A stretch of 8,390 nucleotides of DNA, from assembly GCA_021823555.1 (NCBI GenBank), contig JAKANW010000093.1, positions 1 through 8,390 of the forward strand, written 5' to 3'. A model generated the notes under the pieces. The model made no database searches. It saw only the letters and a list, made by a program, of their open reading frames with translations, and had not been told where the DNA came from. This DNA is from Chloroflexota bacterium (GTDB lineage: Bacteria > Chloroflexota > Anaerolineae > Anaerolineales > Villigracilaceae). Below are positions 1-6,186 of this stretch, in pieces. Positions within the stretch are counted from its first letter, which is position 1, and every line of letters begins with the position of its first letter. The position numbers and the translations under genes are program-made.

Positions 1-1
1 G

Positions 2-154
2 GTGGAGGGACTTACCAATCAGGCCATCGGCGAAGTGCTCGGATTGAGCGCCGGGACGGTAAAAGGGTATGCCCAAACCGTTATGCACAAGCTGAATACC
101 ACGGACCGTACACAAGCTGCGGTCAAGGCAATCCGTTTGGGACTTGTCAAGTAA
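2..154 (+). CDS. LuxR/NarL-type transcriptional regulator, C-terminal HTH domain (partial, 5' end outside window)
   Basis: Reading from base 2 gives 50 codons ending in TAA at 152-154. The peptide is a textbook GerE/LuxR helix-turn-helix: a GLTNQAIGEVLGLS segment (helix 2 and turn), AGTVKGYAQTVMHKL (recognition helix) and then DRTQAAVKAIRLGLVK, the usual basic tail ending in Gly-Leu. In this family the domain binds DNA at target promoters and usually sits behind a receiver or sensor domain. That part lies left of the window, so the signal it responds to cannot be told. The gene ends 22 bp before a strong intrinsic terminator and is convergent with the sugar transporter gene, so the two are probably not co-regulated by position alone. 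The HTH family call is secure; the subfamily is unknown. Confidence 0.85.
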   Translation: MEGLTNQAIGEVLGLSAGTVKGYAQTVMHKLNTTDRTQAAVKAIRLGLVK

Positions 155-175
155 ATATAGTTTCCAGCAGTGTGA

Positions 176-203
176 GGCCATCGCGATGATGGCCGTTATT
201 TTT
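176..203 (+). terminator. Intrinsic terminator of the LuxR-type gene
   Basis: A perfect 7-bp stem (GGCCATC at 176-182 with GATGGCC at 188-194, 5-nt loop) is followed by GTTATTTTT at 195-203. The T-run is only on the + strand side, so it serves the regulator gene. It overlaps the stop codon of the convergent transporter gene at 196-198. Confidence 0.7.
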
Positions 204-1650
204 CCCGGCCCAGGCGCGCCTTTTTCCGTTCCAGCAGCTTCCTGATGCGCGCGTGCCGCTCGCGAGTCAGCGGGTAGAACCAGGCCACCGCGACAGCGCT
301 GAACAGGAGCACCGCGCCGAAGGGGCCAATCAATATGCGCATGGCGGTCAGGGTTACAGCTGGTTGATGGAACAGGGTCGCTCCCTCCGGCGGAGTCTGA
401 TAGCCGAACCAGCCCAGCACCTGCAAGGCGATAAAGATGGCCAGCGCCCCGGTCAATTTGCGGGTGAAGTTCTTGATGCCATAATAAATGCCCTCCTGGC
501 GATGATGAGTGCGCAGTTCGGCCCACTCGATCACATCCGGGAACATGGCTTCCGGCAAAATGTGCGCTGACGAGACGCTCAACCCGGCCAGCGCGGCCAT
601 TCCCAGCACCAACCAAAACTGCGCGGGCTGGACGCTGAAGATGCCCAACTGCACGACCGCCCAAAAGACCATACCGATGATGTAGGCGCTGCGTTTGCTC
701 ATCCGGTCGGAGATAAAAATCCAAAGAGGCATCGCCAGCATGGCCGTGATCAATAGCAAGGCAAAGACAGCGGATTCAAGCGGGAGATCCACGCCTAACA
801 GATTGACCGACTCCAGCATATTTCCCTGGGCGATCCAGTACAGCAGATAGAAAGGCAGCACCAGCGCGACGAGGTCAAAGGTGATCCAATTGAGCACAAA
901 AATCGCGGTGGCAAAACGGAAGGGGGCATTGCTCCAGGCAGTACGCACGGTTTCGAGGAAAGGCGCCTCCTGTTCGCCTTCCGGCTGGGAAACGCGGCGT
1001 TCGCGCACAACAGCAAAGATCAACAGGAAAGGCAACATGGCTGATCCGCCAAAGATGGCGGCGACGATCAGATATCCCTGCTGCTGGGTCAGACCAGCGG
1101 CGAGCGCCGAGTCGATGATGGCCGGGGCAGCCACGGCAGTCACCAGCGAGACCAGCAGGTTGAAGAACATGCGGAAACTCGTCAGCGCAGTGCGTTCGTC
1201 GTAATCGGGAGTCAGTTCCGGGGTCAGGGCAGTGAACGGAACTTCCACCAGCGTTTCGAGCGTATCACTGATCATAAAGGCCAGGGTCACGGTGGCCGCT
1301 AACGCGATCTGGTTCTGCCAGGGCGGCGCCCACCAGAGCAGGAGGAAACTCAGTCCATAAGGGATGGCAAAGATCAACAGGAAGGGACGGCGGCGTCCCC
1401 AGCGCGAACGCATACGATCGGTCAACACGCCGACGATGGGATCGTTAATGGCGTCCCAGATAATACCAACCAGCGCGGCGACGGAAGCCAGCCGCGGCTC
1501 CAGCCCAACCACATCGGTCAGGAAGATGGCGTAAAAGATCTGGCGCAGTGTGCCGTAGCCGGCCGTGCCCCAATCGCCGGTCCCATAGACCAGTTTCGTC
1601 CAGAACGAAAGATACTTTTTTCTGGGGATGGATTGTTCCAGGGCGGTAAT
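196..1650 (-). CDS. GPH-family (MelB-like) sugar:cation symporter, MFS_2
   Basis: Predicted inner-membrane carrier of the glycoside-pentoside-hexuronide family, which moves a sugar or glycoside with H+ or Na+. A DAINDPIVGVLTDR segment followed by RWGRRRPF (about residues 66-92) is the hallmark loop between helices 2 and 3, and about twelve hydrophobic segments follow. The only conventional in-frame start, GTG at 1512, would remove helix 1. The frame stays open upstream and encodes the expected family N-terminus (KLVYGTGDWGTAGYG, then LRQIFYAIFLTD). No ATG, GTG or TTG occurs between the upstream in-frame stop and 1512. A strong AAAGGAG sits 6 bp before an ATT at 1650-1648, so I place the start there (484 aa, normal for the family). 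A CTG at 1641-1639 is less well spaced. The gene lies 123 bp downstream of amn on the same strand and may share its transcript. The substrate is not predictable. Confidence 0.85.
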   Translation of the reverse strand: MTALEQSIPRKKYLSFWTKLVYGTGDWGTAGYGTLRQIFYAIFLTDVVGLEPRLASVAALVGIIWDAINDPIVGVLTDRMRSRWGRRRPFLLIFAIPYGLSFLLLWWAPPWQNQIALAATVTLAFMISDTLETLVEVPFTALTPELTPDYDERTALTSFRMFFNLLVSLVTAVAAPAIIDSALAAGLTQQQGYLIVAAIFGGSAMLPFLLIFAVVRERRVSQPEGEQEAPFLETVRTAWSNAPFRFATAIFVLNWITFDLVALVLPFYLLYWIAQGNMLESVNLLGVDLPLESAVFALLLITAMLAMPLWIFISDRMSKRSAYIIGMVFWAVVQLGIFSVQPAQFWLVLGMAALAGLSVSSAHILPEAMFPDVIEWAELRTHHRQEGIYYGIKNFTRKLTGALAIFIALQVLGWFGYQTPPEGATLFHQPAVTLTAMRILIGPFGAVLLFSAVAVAWFYPLTRERHARIRKLLERKKARLGREK

Positions 1651-1663
1651 AGGAGGCTCCTTT
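1648..1663 (-). promoter_or_regulatory. Shine-Dalgarno that decides the ATT start of the symporter
   Basis: On the minus strand AAAGGAG (1663-1657) is followed by CCTCCT and then ATT (1650-1648), a 6-nt spacing. The surrounding AGGAGGCTCCT (1651-1661) is self-complementary, so the SD could pair with the six bases just before the start and partly hide itself. That regulatory idea is inference. Confidence 0.55.
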
Positions 1664-1773
1664 GGAATTAATGTCTCACCTTATCAATCTAACACAGAGG
1701 CAGGCAGAGGGTAACGAAAGGGCCGGCAAGTGAAAGCAACGGATCATCCCCTACCCCACGAAACCGCATCAAT

Positions 1774-2544
1774 CTAGAACCGCAGGTGCTTGACCGTCTG
1801 CCCGTTGTTGATCAACTCTTTGAGCGAATCGATGCCAATGCGCAGGTGCATATCCAAATACTCACGGGTCACCTTTTTATCGCTGGCGGCGGTTTTGATG
1901 CCGCTGGGAACCATCGGCTGGTCGGAGACCAATAACAGAGCACCGGATGGGATCTGGTTGTAAAAGCCCGTGATAAAGATCGTGGCTGTTTCCATGTCAA
2001 TGGCCATGGCGCGGATGCGGCGCAGGTAGGCCTTGAACGGTTCGTCATGCTCCCAGACGCGGCGGTTGGTTGTGTAAACGGTGCCGGTCCAATAGTCCCG
2101 GTCATAGTTGCGGATCGTCGTCGAGACCGCCTTTTGCAGATTGAAGGCGGGCAGGGCCGGGACTTCGGGCGGAAAATAATCGTTCGAGGCGCCCTCGCCG
2201 CGGATGGCGGCAATCGGCAGGATCAAGTCGCCCAGTTTATTCTTTTTCTTGAGTCCGCCGCACTTGCCCAGGAACAGACAGGCCTTCGGCTTGATCGCGC
2301 CCAGCAAATCCATGACGGTGGCGGCATTGGCGCTGCCCATCCCAAAGTTGATCAGGGTGATGCCTTCCGCCGTGACGTTGGGCATGGGTTTCCCGTGACC
2401 GCGTATGGGGACGTTGAACCACTCCGAGAACATGTGCAGGTAGTCTTCAAAGTTGACCAGCAAGATGTATTTGCCGAAATCTTCCAGGGCGGTATCGGTA
2501 TAACGCGGCAGCCAATCGGCGACAATTTCTTCCTTGGTTTTCAT
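1774..2544 (-). CDS. amn: AMP nucleosidase
   Basis: Predicted cytosolic enzyme hydrolysing AMP to adenine and ribose 5-phosphate, a purine-salvage and adenylate-balancing step. The 256-aa protein matches the short, Bacteroidota-type AMP nucleosidase of the nucleoside phosphorylase fold. Visible signatures are INFGMGSANAATVMDLL (about residues 65-81), FLGKCGGLKKKNKLGDLILP (91-110), TNRRVWEHDE (159-168), the purine-binding AIDMETATIF (181-190) and VSDQPM (206-211). It ends in the typical ELINNGQTVKHLRF. The start is set at the ATG at 2544, preceded by GGAGG four bases upstream and giving the usual family beginning MKTKEEIV. An in-frame ATG at 2649 would add 35 non-conserved residues overlapping the upstream small gene and is rejected. 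It lies 82 bp after that small membrane protein gene and 123 bp before the symporter gene. No terminator is seen between amn and the symporter. Confidence 0.9.
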   Translation of the reverse strand: MKTKEEIVADWLPRYTDTALEDFGKYILLVNFEDYLHMFSEWFNVPIRGHGKPMPNVTAEGITLINFGMGSANAATVMDLLGAIKPKACLFLGKCGGLKKKNKLGDLILPIAAIRGEGASNDYFPPEVPALPAFNLQKAVSTTIRNYDRDYWTGTVYTTNRRVWEHDEPFKAYLRRIRAMAIDMETATIFITGFYNQIPSGALLLVSDQPMVPSGIKTAASDKKVTREYLDMHLRIGIDSLKELINNGQTVKHLRF

Positions 2545-2626
2545 GGCGCCTCCAGATTCAGTTTTCATCGCAAAGGAACTATTCACATCGGCGCTGAAGC
2601 CGTTACTACGCGTAAAGGGATTTTCG

Positions 2627-2815
2627 TTAAACCGAATAGTCACAGCCAATCATACTTGAAATATGAACGGCGTCCCCATCTGTGATCCTGGTGGTCACGT
2701 TCCCAGACCGATTCAAGAGCGTGACCAGAGCAGCGGATTCCTGCCGATAAGTCCAAAAACCAACCAGGGAAAACAAACCCAAAAGCGCGGCCAATACCAA
2801 TAAAATTCTGCGCAT
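2627..2815 (-). CDS. Small single-span membrane protein, 62 aa, unknown function
   Basis: I do not recognise this family. The protein starts MRRILLVLAALLGLFSLVGF, giving one strongly hydrophobic segment at residues 4-22 preceded by two arginines. That fits a signal anchor or uncleaved signal peptide with about 40 polar residues outside (ending DGDAVHISSMIGCDYSV). There is no lipobox; the only cysteine is near the C-terminus. Translation signals are good: GAGGAG sits 8 bp before the ATG at 2815. A sigma70-like promoter lies 42-70 bp upstream of the ATG. It is the first gene of the leftward cluster leading into amn, so it may be co-transcribed with amn. The combination of promoter, ribosome site and membrane segment makes it a credible real gene despite its size. 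An overlapping frame with a TTG start at 2831 lacks these signals. Confidence 0.6.
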   Translation of the reverse strand: MRRILLVLAALLGLFSLVGFWTYRQESAALVTLLNRSGNVTTRITDGDAVHISSMIGCDYSV

Positions 2816-2856
2816 TTTGCTTTCTCCTCAAAGGCCGACTATTTTATGTTGAGAAC

Positions 2857-2885
2857 ATTATAGCAAAATGCAAATTCTGATACAA
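2857..2885 (-). promoter_or_regulatory. Sigma70-like promoter of the small membrane protein / amn cluster
   Basis: On the minus strand, TTGTAT (2885-2880, -35) and a perfect TATAAT (2862-2857, -10) are separated by exactly 17 bp. The expected transcript start is near 2850, leaving a leader of about 35 nt before the ATG at 2815, with GAGGAG inside it. Confidence 0.6.
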
Positions 2886-2962
2886 CAAGTTTTCCACATG
2901 GCCCCAGGAACAAAACAGATTTCCGCATCGTCTTGTCTCCAACTTTACAAATGGAGAAAAGA

Positions 2963-3406
2963 ATGAACATCCTTAGTCGTGTCACATTATTCATACTGGC
3001 CTTAGTGTTGTTCACCGCATGCAGTCCCAAGGCTGCGCCGACCCAGTATGTGTTCACGGGAGACAACCCTTATGCGCCCCAGCCCGGTGATGCAGATATG
3101 CAGCGCGGTAACATTACCGTTGACTCGTCCTCGCTGAACCTGACCCAGTCCCTGCCGCCGCAAGCCATGTTGAACTTCGCCTATTTCCAGCCGACGCCCT
3201 GTTTTCAACTCCGTGTGGAAGTGAACGGATCCGACTCGCAGAACCGCATTAACGTCACTGGCTATGCTGTGGCCGAGAAGGACAAAGCCTGTACGCTGAT
3301 GGCGCTCGCCACTCCCTTGCAGGCCAGCCTCAATCTTGGCGATTTCCCCAGTGGACATTACAGCGTCTGGTTGAATGGATCGAAAGTGGGTGAGTTCGAC
3401 TCGTAG
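2963..3406 (+). CDS. Small secreted lipoprotein, unknown function
   Basis: A 147-aa protein with a type II (lipoprotein) signal peptide: basic start MNILSR, hydrophobic core TLFILALVLF, and a lipobox ending LFTAC, so C20 would be the lipidated residue. The -3 position is Phe rather than the usual Leu. The mature part starts SPKAAPTQY, a proline/alanine linker, and continues into a polar domain rich in Asn and Ser. It has two further cysteines (in TPCFQL and DKACTL) that could form a disulfide, and a final beta-rich stretch HYSVWLNGSKVGEFDS. I do not recognise the domain. The start is at 2963 because GGAG lies 6 bp upstream; an in-frame ATG at 2933 would put ten extra residues before the signal peptide. 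The gene is divergent from the amn cluster and ends before a long hairpin, so it is probably monocistronic. Confidence 0.8.
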   Translation: MNILSRVTLFILALVLFTACSPKAAPTQYVFTGDNPYAPQPGDADMQRGNITVDSSSLNLTQSLPPQAMLNFAYFQPTPCFQLRVEVNGSDSQNRINVTGYAVAEKDKACTLMALATPLQASLNLGDFPSGHYSVWLNGSKVGEFDS

Positions 3407-3425
3407 CCATCGAGAAGCAAAAGAG

Positions 3426-3457
3426 AACGAGCCAAAGACAAGTCCTTTGGCTCGTTT
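3426..3457 (+). terminator. Long hairpin after the lipoprotein gene (terminator)
   Basis: A perfect 12-bp stem, AACGAGCCAAAG (3426-3437) with CTTTGGCTCGTT (3445-3456), has a 7-nt loop. The 3' T-run on the + strand is short. It lies 20 bp after the lipoprotein stop and 28 bp before the promoter of the next gene, so termination insulating the two units is the likely role. Confidence 0.6.
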
Positions 3458-3484
3458 GATTCATATTGTCCTCCCATATTCCCG

Positions 3485-3512
3485 TTGACTCTTATTGGAT
3501 TTGGCCTATACT
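3485..3512 (+). promoter_or_regulatory. Sigma70-like promoter of the UPF0173 gene
   Basis: TTGACT (3485-3490) and TATACT (3507-3512) are each one base from consensus, with a 16-bp spacer. The predicted start near 3519 gives a 20-nt leader holding AAAGGAGG (3527-3534), five bases before the ATG. Confidence 0.7.
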
Positions 3513-3539
3513 TATTTTCAAACTTCAAAGGAGGCTCAC

Positions 3540-4226
3540 ATGTCAACAAAATTTACCTGGTATGGACATGCCGCGCTCGGACTCGAAACCGGCGGATACA
3601 AACTCGTCATTGATCCCTTCTTCACGGGGAACCCCGCCGCATCTCTCTCCCCCGAAGCTGTTGAGGCCGACTTCATCCTCGTCAGCCACGGACACAGCGA
3701 CCACGTCGGCGACAGCGTCGCCATCGCCAAACGCACCGGCGCAACCGTCATCAGCAATTTCGAGATCGCGTCCTGGTTCGAGAATCAGGGCGTGGAGAAG
3801 ACCCACGGACAGCACCTGGGCGGCGGGCACAAGCATCCATTCGGCTACTTGAAATTGACGCTGGCCCTGCATGGCTCGGCCCTGCCCGACGGCTCGAACG
3901 GCGGCAATCCCTGCGGCTTCCTGCTGACCACCAACGACGGCAAGAAACTCTATTTCGCCCAGGATACCGGCCTGTTCGGCGACATGAAACTGATCGGCGA
4001 GGAGGACCTGGACCTGGCGGTCATCCCCATTGGCGACAACTACACCATGGGCCCAGATGATGCGCTGCGCGCCGTCAAAATGCTGGGGCCGAAGATCGTC
4101 ATCCCCATCCACTACAACACCTGGGACTTGCTCGCGCAGGACGCCAACGCCTGGGCAGCGCGCGTTCAGAAGGAAACGAAGACAAAGGTGGTTGTATTGA
4201 AGCCCGGAGAGAGTTACTCTGTTTGA
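3540..4226 (+). CDS. UPF0173-family metal-dependent hydrolase (metallo-beta-lactamase fold, UlaG-like)
   Basis: A cytosolic 228-aa protein, the normal length for UPF0173. It begins KFTWYGHAALGLETGGYKLV, with the characteristic W-x-GHA start (H10), then DPFFTGNPAA. The metal-binding HxHxDH motif is present as SHGHSDHVGD (H50, H52, D54, H55). Further candidate ligands are the Asp in FAQDTGLFGDM and the His in IPIHYNTWD, as in other members, so the catalytic set looks complete. Family relatives are predicted hydrolases related to L-ascorbate-6-phosphate lactonase; the true substrate of UPF0173 proteins is not established. The start at 3540 is fixed by AAAGGAGG five bases upstream. The gene has its own promoter and lies alone between a hairpin and the convergent SUMF1 gene, with 58 bp and no clear terminator between them. 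Confidence 0.92.
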   Translation: MSTKFTWYGHAALGLETGGYKLVIDPFFTGNPAASLSPEAVEADFILVSHGHSDHVGDSVAIAKRTGATVISNFEIASWFENQGVEKTHGQHLGGGHKHPFGYLKLTLALHGSALPDGSNGGNPCGFLLTTNDGKKLYFAQDTGLFGDMKLIGEEDLDLAVIPIGDNYTMGPDDALRAVKMLGPKIVIPIHYNTWDLLAQDANAWAARVQKETKTKVVVLKPGESYSV

Positions 4227-4284
4227 TGAGAGTAATGTGCCCAAAATCATTCCACCATTGGCTTTACATCACCCCGCCTCTACC

Positions 4285-5250
4285 CTATTCTTCGCCATCC
4301 GAGGCTGAGCGTGCGCATCTAAATCCGATCCTTGGATCTGATATTGCGTGTGCCGAGCTACGCGCCGAACAGCGGCTCATATTTTGCACCCAGTCTGCAT
4401 TCCCCGCGGGATCGTGCCACGCACTGCTGCGCACACAATGATTCCACGGCGGCTCCAGGTTGACGGGATTCCGCGCAGGCATCCGGGAATAGTCGCCCCA
4501 GTTGTACCAGTCGAATACCCACTCAGAAGCATTGCCAACCAGGTCCATCACGCCATAAGGACTGGCTCCATCGGGGTATGACCCAACGGGCTGCAGACCC
4601 AATTCCCCAACATCGGGAGTGACCTGTAACAACTCCCAGGCATAGGCCCATGCCGTTGGCGATCCCGCCTGCGAGGGCGGCAAACGTGAGATCGTACTAA
4701 AACCAACATTGGCGCGTTGTGTGTCCCATTGGTTTCCCCAGGGGTAGAGATTCCCGTCAGCGCCGCGGCAGGCCTTCTCCCATTCGGCTTCGGTGGGGAG
4801 GCGCTTTCCTGCCCAGGCGCAGTAATCATTGGCATCCTTCCAACTGATCCCGACCACAGGAAAATCTGCCTGGCCAATTGGATAATTACCGCCATTCCAA
4901 TACGAGGGCGCTCCACGGCCTGTTGCCGCCAAAAAGCGACTGTATTGGGCGTTCGCCACTTCATAACGATCGATCTCGAAGGCGTCAAGATGCACCAATT
5001 GCCGGGGGCCTTCATTGGAATTCCCCATATCGCTTCCTCGGAGAAACTCTCCCGCGAGGACGAGCACGAGGCTTCCATCCAATACATCGGCCAACCCCGG
5101 GTCATTGAGCGCGGCCAGCCTGCGCAAAAGTTGCGCTTGCTCATCAAGAGGGCTTTGTTTCGGCTGTGTCCCCTTTACGACAAGGATCCCCGTAAAGACA
5201 AGGAGAATGGCAATGCAAATCCAGAAGCTTTTGGATTTCCATGTTTTCAT
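4285..5250 (-). CDS. Membrane-anchored SUMF1/FGE-like domain protein (lacks the formylglycine-generating Cys pair)
   Basis: A 321-aa protein. Residues 9-27 (FWICIAILLVFTGILVVKG) form one N-terminal membrane anchor, followed by a linker and a SUMF1 domain (about 60-316) predicted to face outward. Domain signatures in order: VLAGEFLRGSD (64-74), DAFEIDRYEVANAQY (89-103), PVVGISWKDANDYCAWAGKR (131-150), LPTEAEWEKACRG (151-163), LYPWGNQWD (168-176), PYGVMDLVGNASEWVFDWY (231-249) and IGFRCARS (308-315). True formylglycine-generating enzymes carry a Cys pair around the GGSWLCHxSYC region. Here the matching stretch is VRSSAWHDPAGNADW, without those cysteines, so sulfatase activation is unlikely. Other SUMF1-domain proteins act in sulfoxide synthesis, pilus or effector modification, or binding; the role here is unknown. 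The start is supported by AGGAGG five bases upstream. A TACAAT at 5282-5277 could be its -10, but no good -35 is visible. Confidence 0.88.
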   Translation of the reverse strand: MKTWKSKSFWICIAILLVFTGILVVKGTQPKQSPLDEQAQLLRRLAALNDPGLADVLDGSLVLVLAGEFLRGSDMGNSNEGPRQLVHLDAFEIDRYEVANAQYSRFLAATGRGAPSYWNGGNYPIGQADFPVVGISWKDANDYCAWAGKRLPTEAEWEKACRGADGNLYPWGNQWDTQRANVGFSTISRLPPSQAGSPTAWAYAWELLQVTPDVGELGLQPVGSYPDGASPYGVMDLVGNASEWVFDWYNWGDYSRMPARNPVNLEPPWNHCVRSSAWHDPAGNADWVQNMSRCSARSSAHAISDPRIGFRCARSASDGEE

Positions 5251-5406
5251 CAGCGCCTCCTGCTTGGCGTAATTTCATTGTACAACACACGAGCCGCCCC
5301 CGCGCCTGATGACTTATGGTTGTTGCGTCAAAATCAATTCCTGATCTTCCCCACCACCGCGGACAAGTTCCTCATAACCTCACCTCATCATTCCGCCCCT
5401 ACCCAT

Positions 5407-5463
5407 CCTCCCCCAAATTTCGTACGGTGGAATTTGGGGAGATGTCCCACGGACAGCGGGAGT
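5407..5463. repeat. Palindromic intergenic repeat A1
   Basis: A 9-bp stem, CCCCAAATT (5411-5419) with AATTTGGGG (5431-5439), is followed by a GATGTCCCACGGAC segment (itself GTCC...GGAC) and GCGGGAG. The same order of parts occurs in A2 at 6013-6101, so this is one repeat family found on both sides of the B units. The function is unknown. Confidence 0.6.
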
Positions 5464-5588
5464 CAAAATTCAAACCCCTCTCCCGCCTCCCCCAACCCTA
5501 AAGGGTGCTTCGCAAGGGGGAGAAGCCAAAGCCATCCTGAAACAAAACATTGACTTGGAAAATCGTCAAACCCACCAACCGACCAGCC

Positions 5589-5608
5589 CCCTTCCCATTT
5601 GGGAAGGG
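5589..5608. repeat. Perfect hairpin inside unit B1
   Basis: Arms CCCTTCCCA and TGGGAAGGG (9 bp) with a 2-nt loop. It sits 18 bp before the junction with the DUF488 fragment. There is no T-run, so it is not a normal intrinsic terminator. Confidence 0.6.
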
Positions 5609-5626
5609 CGGGGGGATAGGTCCCTC

Positions 5627-5716
5627 GAAGCCGATCACAATTTCTGCCACCGCCACACATTGACCGAGCATCTGCAAAAGAACAAATCATTCAAGAGAGC
5701 CGTTATTCACCTGTAA
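5627..5716 (+). pseudogene. DUF488 gene 3'-end fragment, copy 1
   Basis: Bases 5627-5716 encode, in frame and with a TAA stop, the last 29 residues of a DUF488 protein (EADHNFCHRHTL ... FKRAVIHL). This matches residues 273-301 of the intact gene at 7175-8080. There is no indel and no premature stop. Of the nine base differences from the intact gene, six codons change silently and only two residues differ (F/L and I/V). Upstream, the frame runs into hairpin sequence rather than the rest of DUF488. A TTG at 5555 could start a 53-codon chimeric frame, but no ribosome site supports it. The fragment is most likely the remnant of a second DUF488 gene cut by recombination, though the coding-style divergence is unusual for a dead fragment. 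Confidence 0.75.
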
Positions 5717-5719
5717 AGA

Positions 5720-5985
5720 CCCCTCTCCCGTCTCCCCCAAGGGGGAGAGGCTAAAACCATCCTGCAATGAAGCCTTGCTTTGGAAAACCGTCCCGCCCAT
5801 CAACCGACCAGCCCCCTTCCCCTTGGGGAAGCGCCGCGCTGACTGCCCGAAGGGCGTGTCGAAGCGGGCGGGGGGATAGGTCCCTCGAAGCCGACCATAA
5901 TTTTTGCCACCGCCACACATTGACCGAGCACTTGCAAAAGAACAAAGCATTCAAGAGAGCCGTTATTCACCTGTCATAAATCCCA
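5720..5985 (+). repeat. Tandem composite repeat unit B2
   Basis: Same architecture as B1, starting 245 bp later: a first hairpin (CTCCCCC, AA, GGGGGAG around 5732-5748), a gapless spacer alignable to B1 with about 14 mismatches in 61 positions, a second hairpin (TTCCCC/GGGGAA) enlarged by an extra GC-rich block at about 5831-5866, the GGGGGGATAGGTCCCTC junction, and a DUF488 3' end from 5887. Confidence 0.7.
5887..5979 (+). pseudogene. DUF488 gene 3'-end fragment, copy 2
   Basis: Encodes EADHNFCHRHTL ... FKRAVIHL followed by one extra Ser codon and TAA, because TGTAA in copy 1 is TGTCATAA here. It joins the hairpin sequence at the same base as copy 1. It differs from copy 1 at six bases, five of them silent (the other is S to A), and from the intact gene at seven. 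An ATG at 5767 opens a 70-codon chimeric frame through the hairpin into this tail. Its upstream part is low-complexity repeat sequence with no homologue in copy 1, so I treat it as a fragment rather than a gene. Confidence 0.75.
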
Positions 5986-6012
5986 AAGAGGGGAAAATGC
6001 CCATCGCCGAGT

Positions 6013-6101
6013 CTCCCCCAAATCCGACGATTCAACTGCTAAATTTACATTCCAAATTTTCATTGTCGTATTTGGGGGAGGTGTCCGAGGGACGGAGGGG
6101 G
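6013..6101. repeat. Palindromic intergenic repeat A2
   Basis: An 11-bp stem, CTCCCCCAAAT (6013-6023) with ATTTGGGGGAG (6070-6080), has a 46-nt A/T-rich loop and is followed by GTGTCCGAGGGACGGAGGGG. It has the same parts as A1, with a longer loop. Together A1 and A2 bracket the two B units. Confidence 0.6.
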
Positions 6102-6174
6102 GTTCTCTCCCCTCCCATCTTCCCTCCCCCGTTTGGATTGACAAATTGAAATGTAGCCCAGAACAAATGTCCGC

Positions 6175-6180
6175 TATAAT
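6175..6180 (+). promoter_or_regulatory. TATAAT -10 element of the first MNT gene (leaderless start)
   Basis: A perfect TATAAT ends 7 bases before the A of the ATG at 6187. Transcription would begin at or within a base or two of the start codon, leaving no room for a ribosome site, and none is present. No -35 at normal spacing is evident; TTGACA at 6138 is 31 bp away. Confidence 0.55.
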
Positions 6181-6186
6181 TCAAGT

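Larger units (their letters stand above)
5475..5719 (+). repeat. Tandem composite repeat unit B1
   Basis: Unit of 245 bp. In order it has a hairpin block (CCCCTCTCCC to about 5524, arms CTCCCCC and GGGGGAG around an insert with ACCCT/AGGGT), a spacer of about 60 bp, a second hairpin (CCCTTCCCA 5589-5597 with TGGGAAGGG 5600-5608), a G-tract (GGGGGGATAGG), and then a DUF488 3' end from 5627. Unit B2 repeats this order directly afterwards. Confidence 0.7.
5251..6186. other. 936-bp intergenic region made of hairpin repeats and DUF488 3'-end fragments
   Basis: No normal gene is supported here. From 5251 to about 5405 I see only the upstream region of the SUMF1 gene. From 5407 to 6101 the region is a nested array of palindromes: A1, B1, B2, A2 (listed separately). 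From 6102 to 6186 it is pyrimidine-rich and then holds the -10 of the next gene. C-tract/G-tract hairpins dominate both strands. Confidence 0.75.

Noticed and set aside
2545..2649. 35-codon N-terminal extension of amn from an ATG at 2649
   Set aside because: It is not part of the known family N-terminus, it overlaps the upstream small gene, and the ATG at 2544 has GGAGG just before it.
2047..2685. 212-codon + strand open frame antisense to amn
   Set aside because: It is a mirror of amn coding bias; the minus strand carries all the family motifs.
3543..4250. 235-codon minus-strand open frame antisense to the UPF0173 gene
   Set aside because: The + strand has the HxHxDH motif, promoter and ribosome site; this frame is a GC-bias by-product.
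4227..4284. Bidirectional terminator between the UPF0173 and SUMF1 genes
   Set aside because: Expected for convergent genes, but no convincing stem with a T-run is visible in the 58 bp.
4717..5553. 278-codon + strand open frame antisense to the SUMF1 gene
   Set aside because: Its amino-acid content is low-complexity and unlike a protein family, it lies opposite a clear domain, and it has no ribosome site.
5767..5979. 70-codon + strand frame from hairpin repeat into DUF488 tail copy 2
   Set aside because: It has no ribosome site, its first 40 residues come from low-complexity hairpin sequence, and the equivalent frame in unit B1 is not conserved. Only the tail is coding-like.
5475..5985. CRISPR array
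   Set aside because: There are only two units of about 245 bp, with long, related spacers; no short regular repeats and no cas genes.
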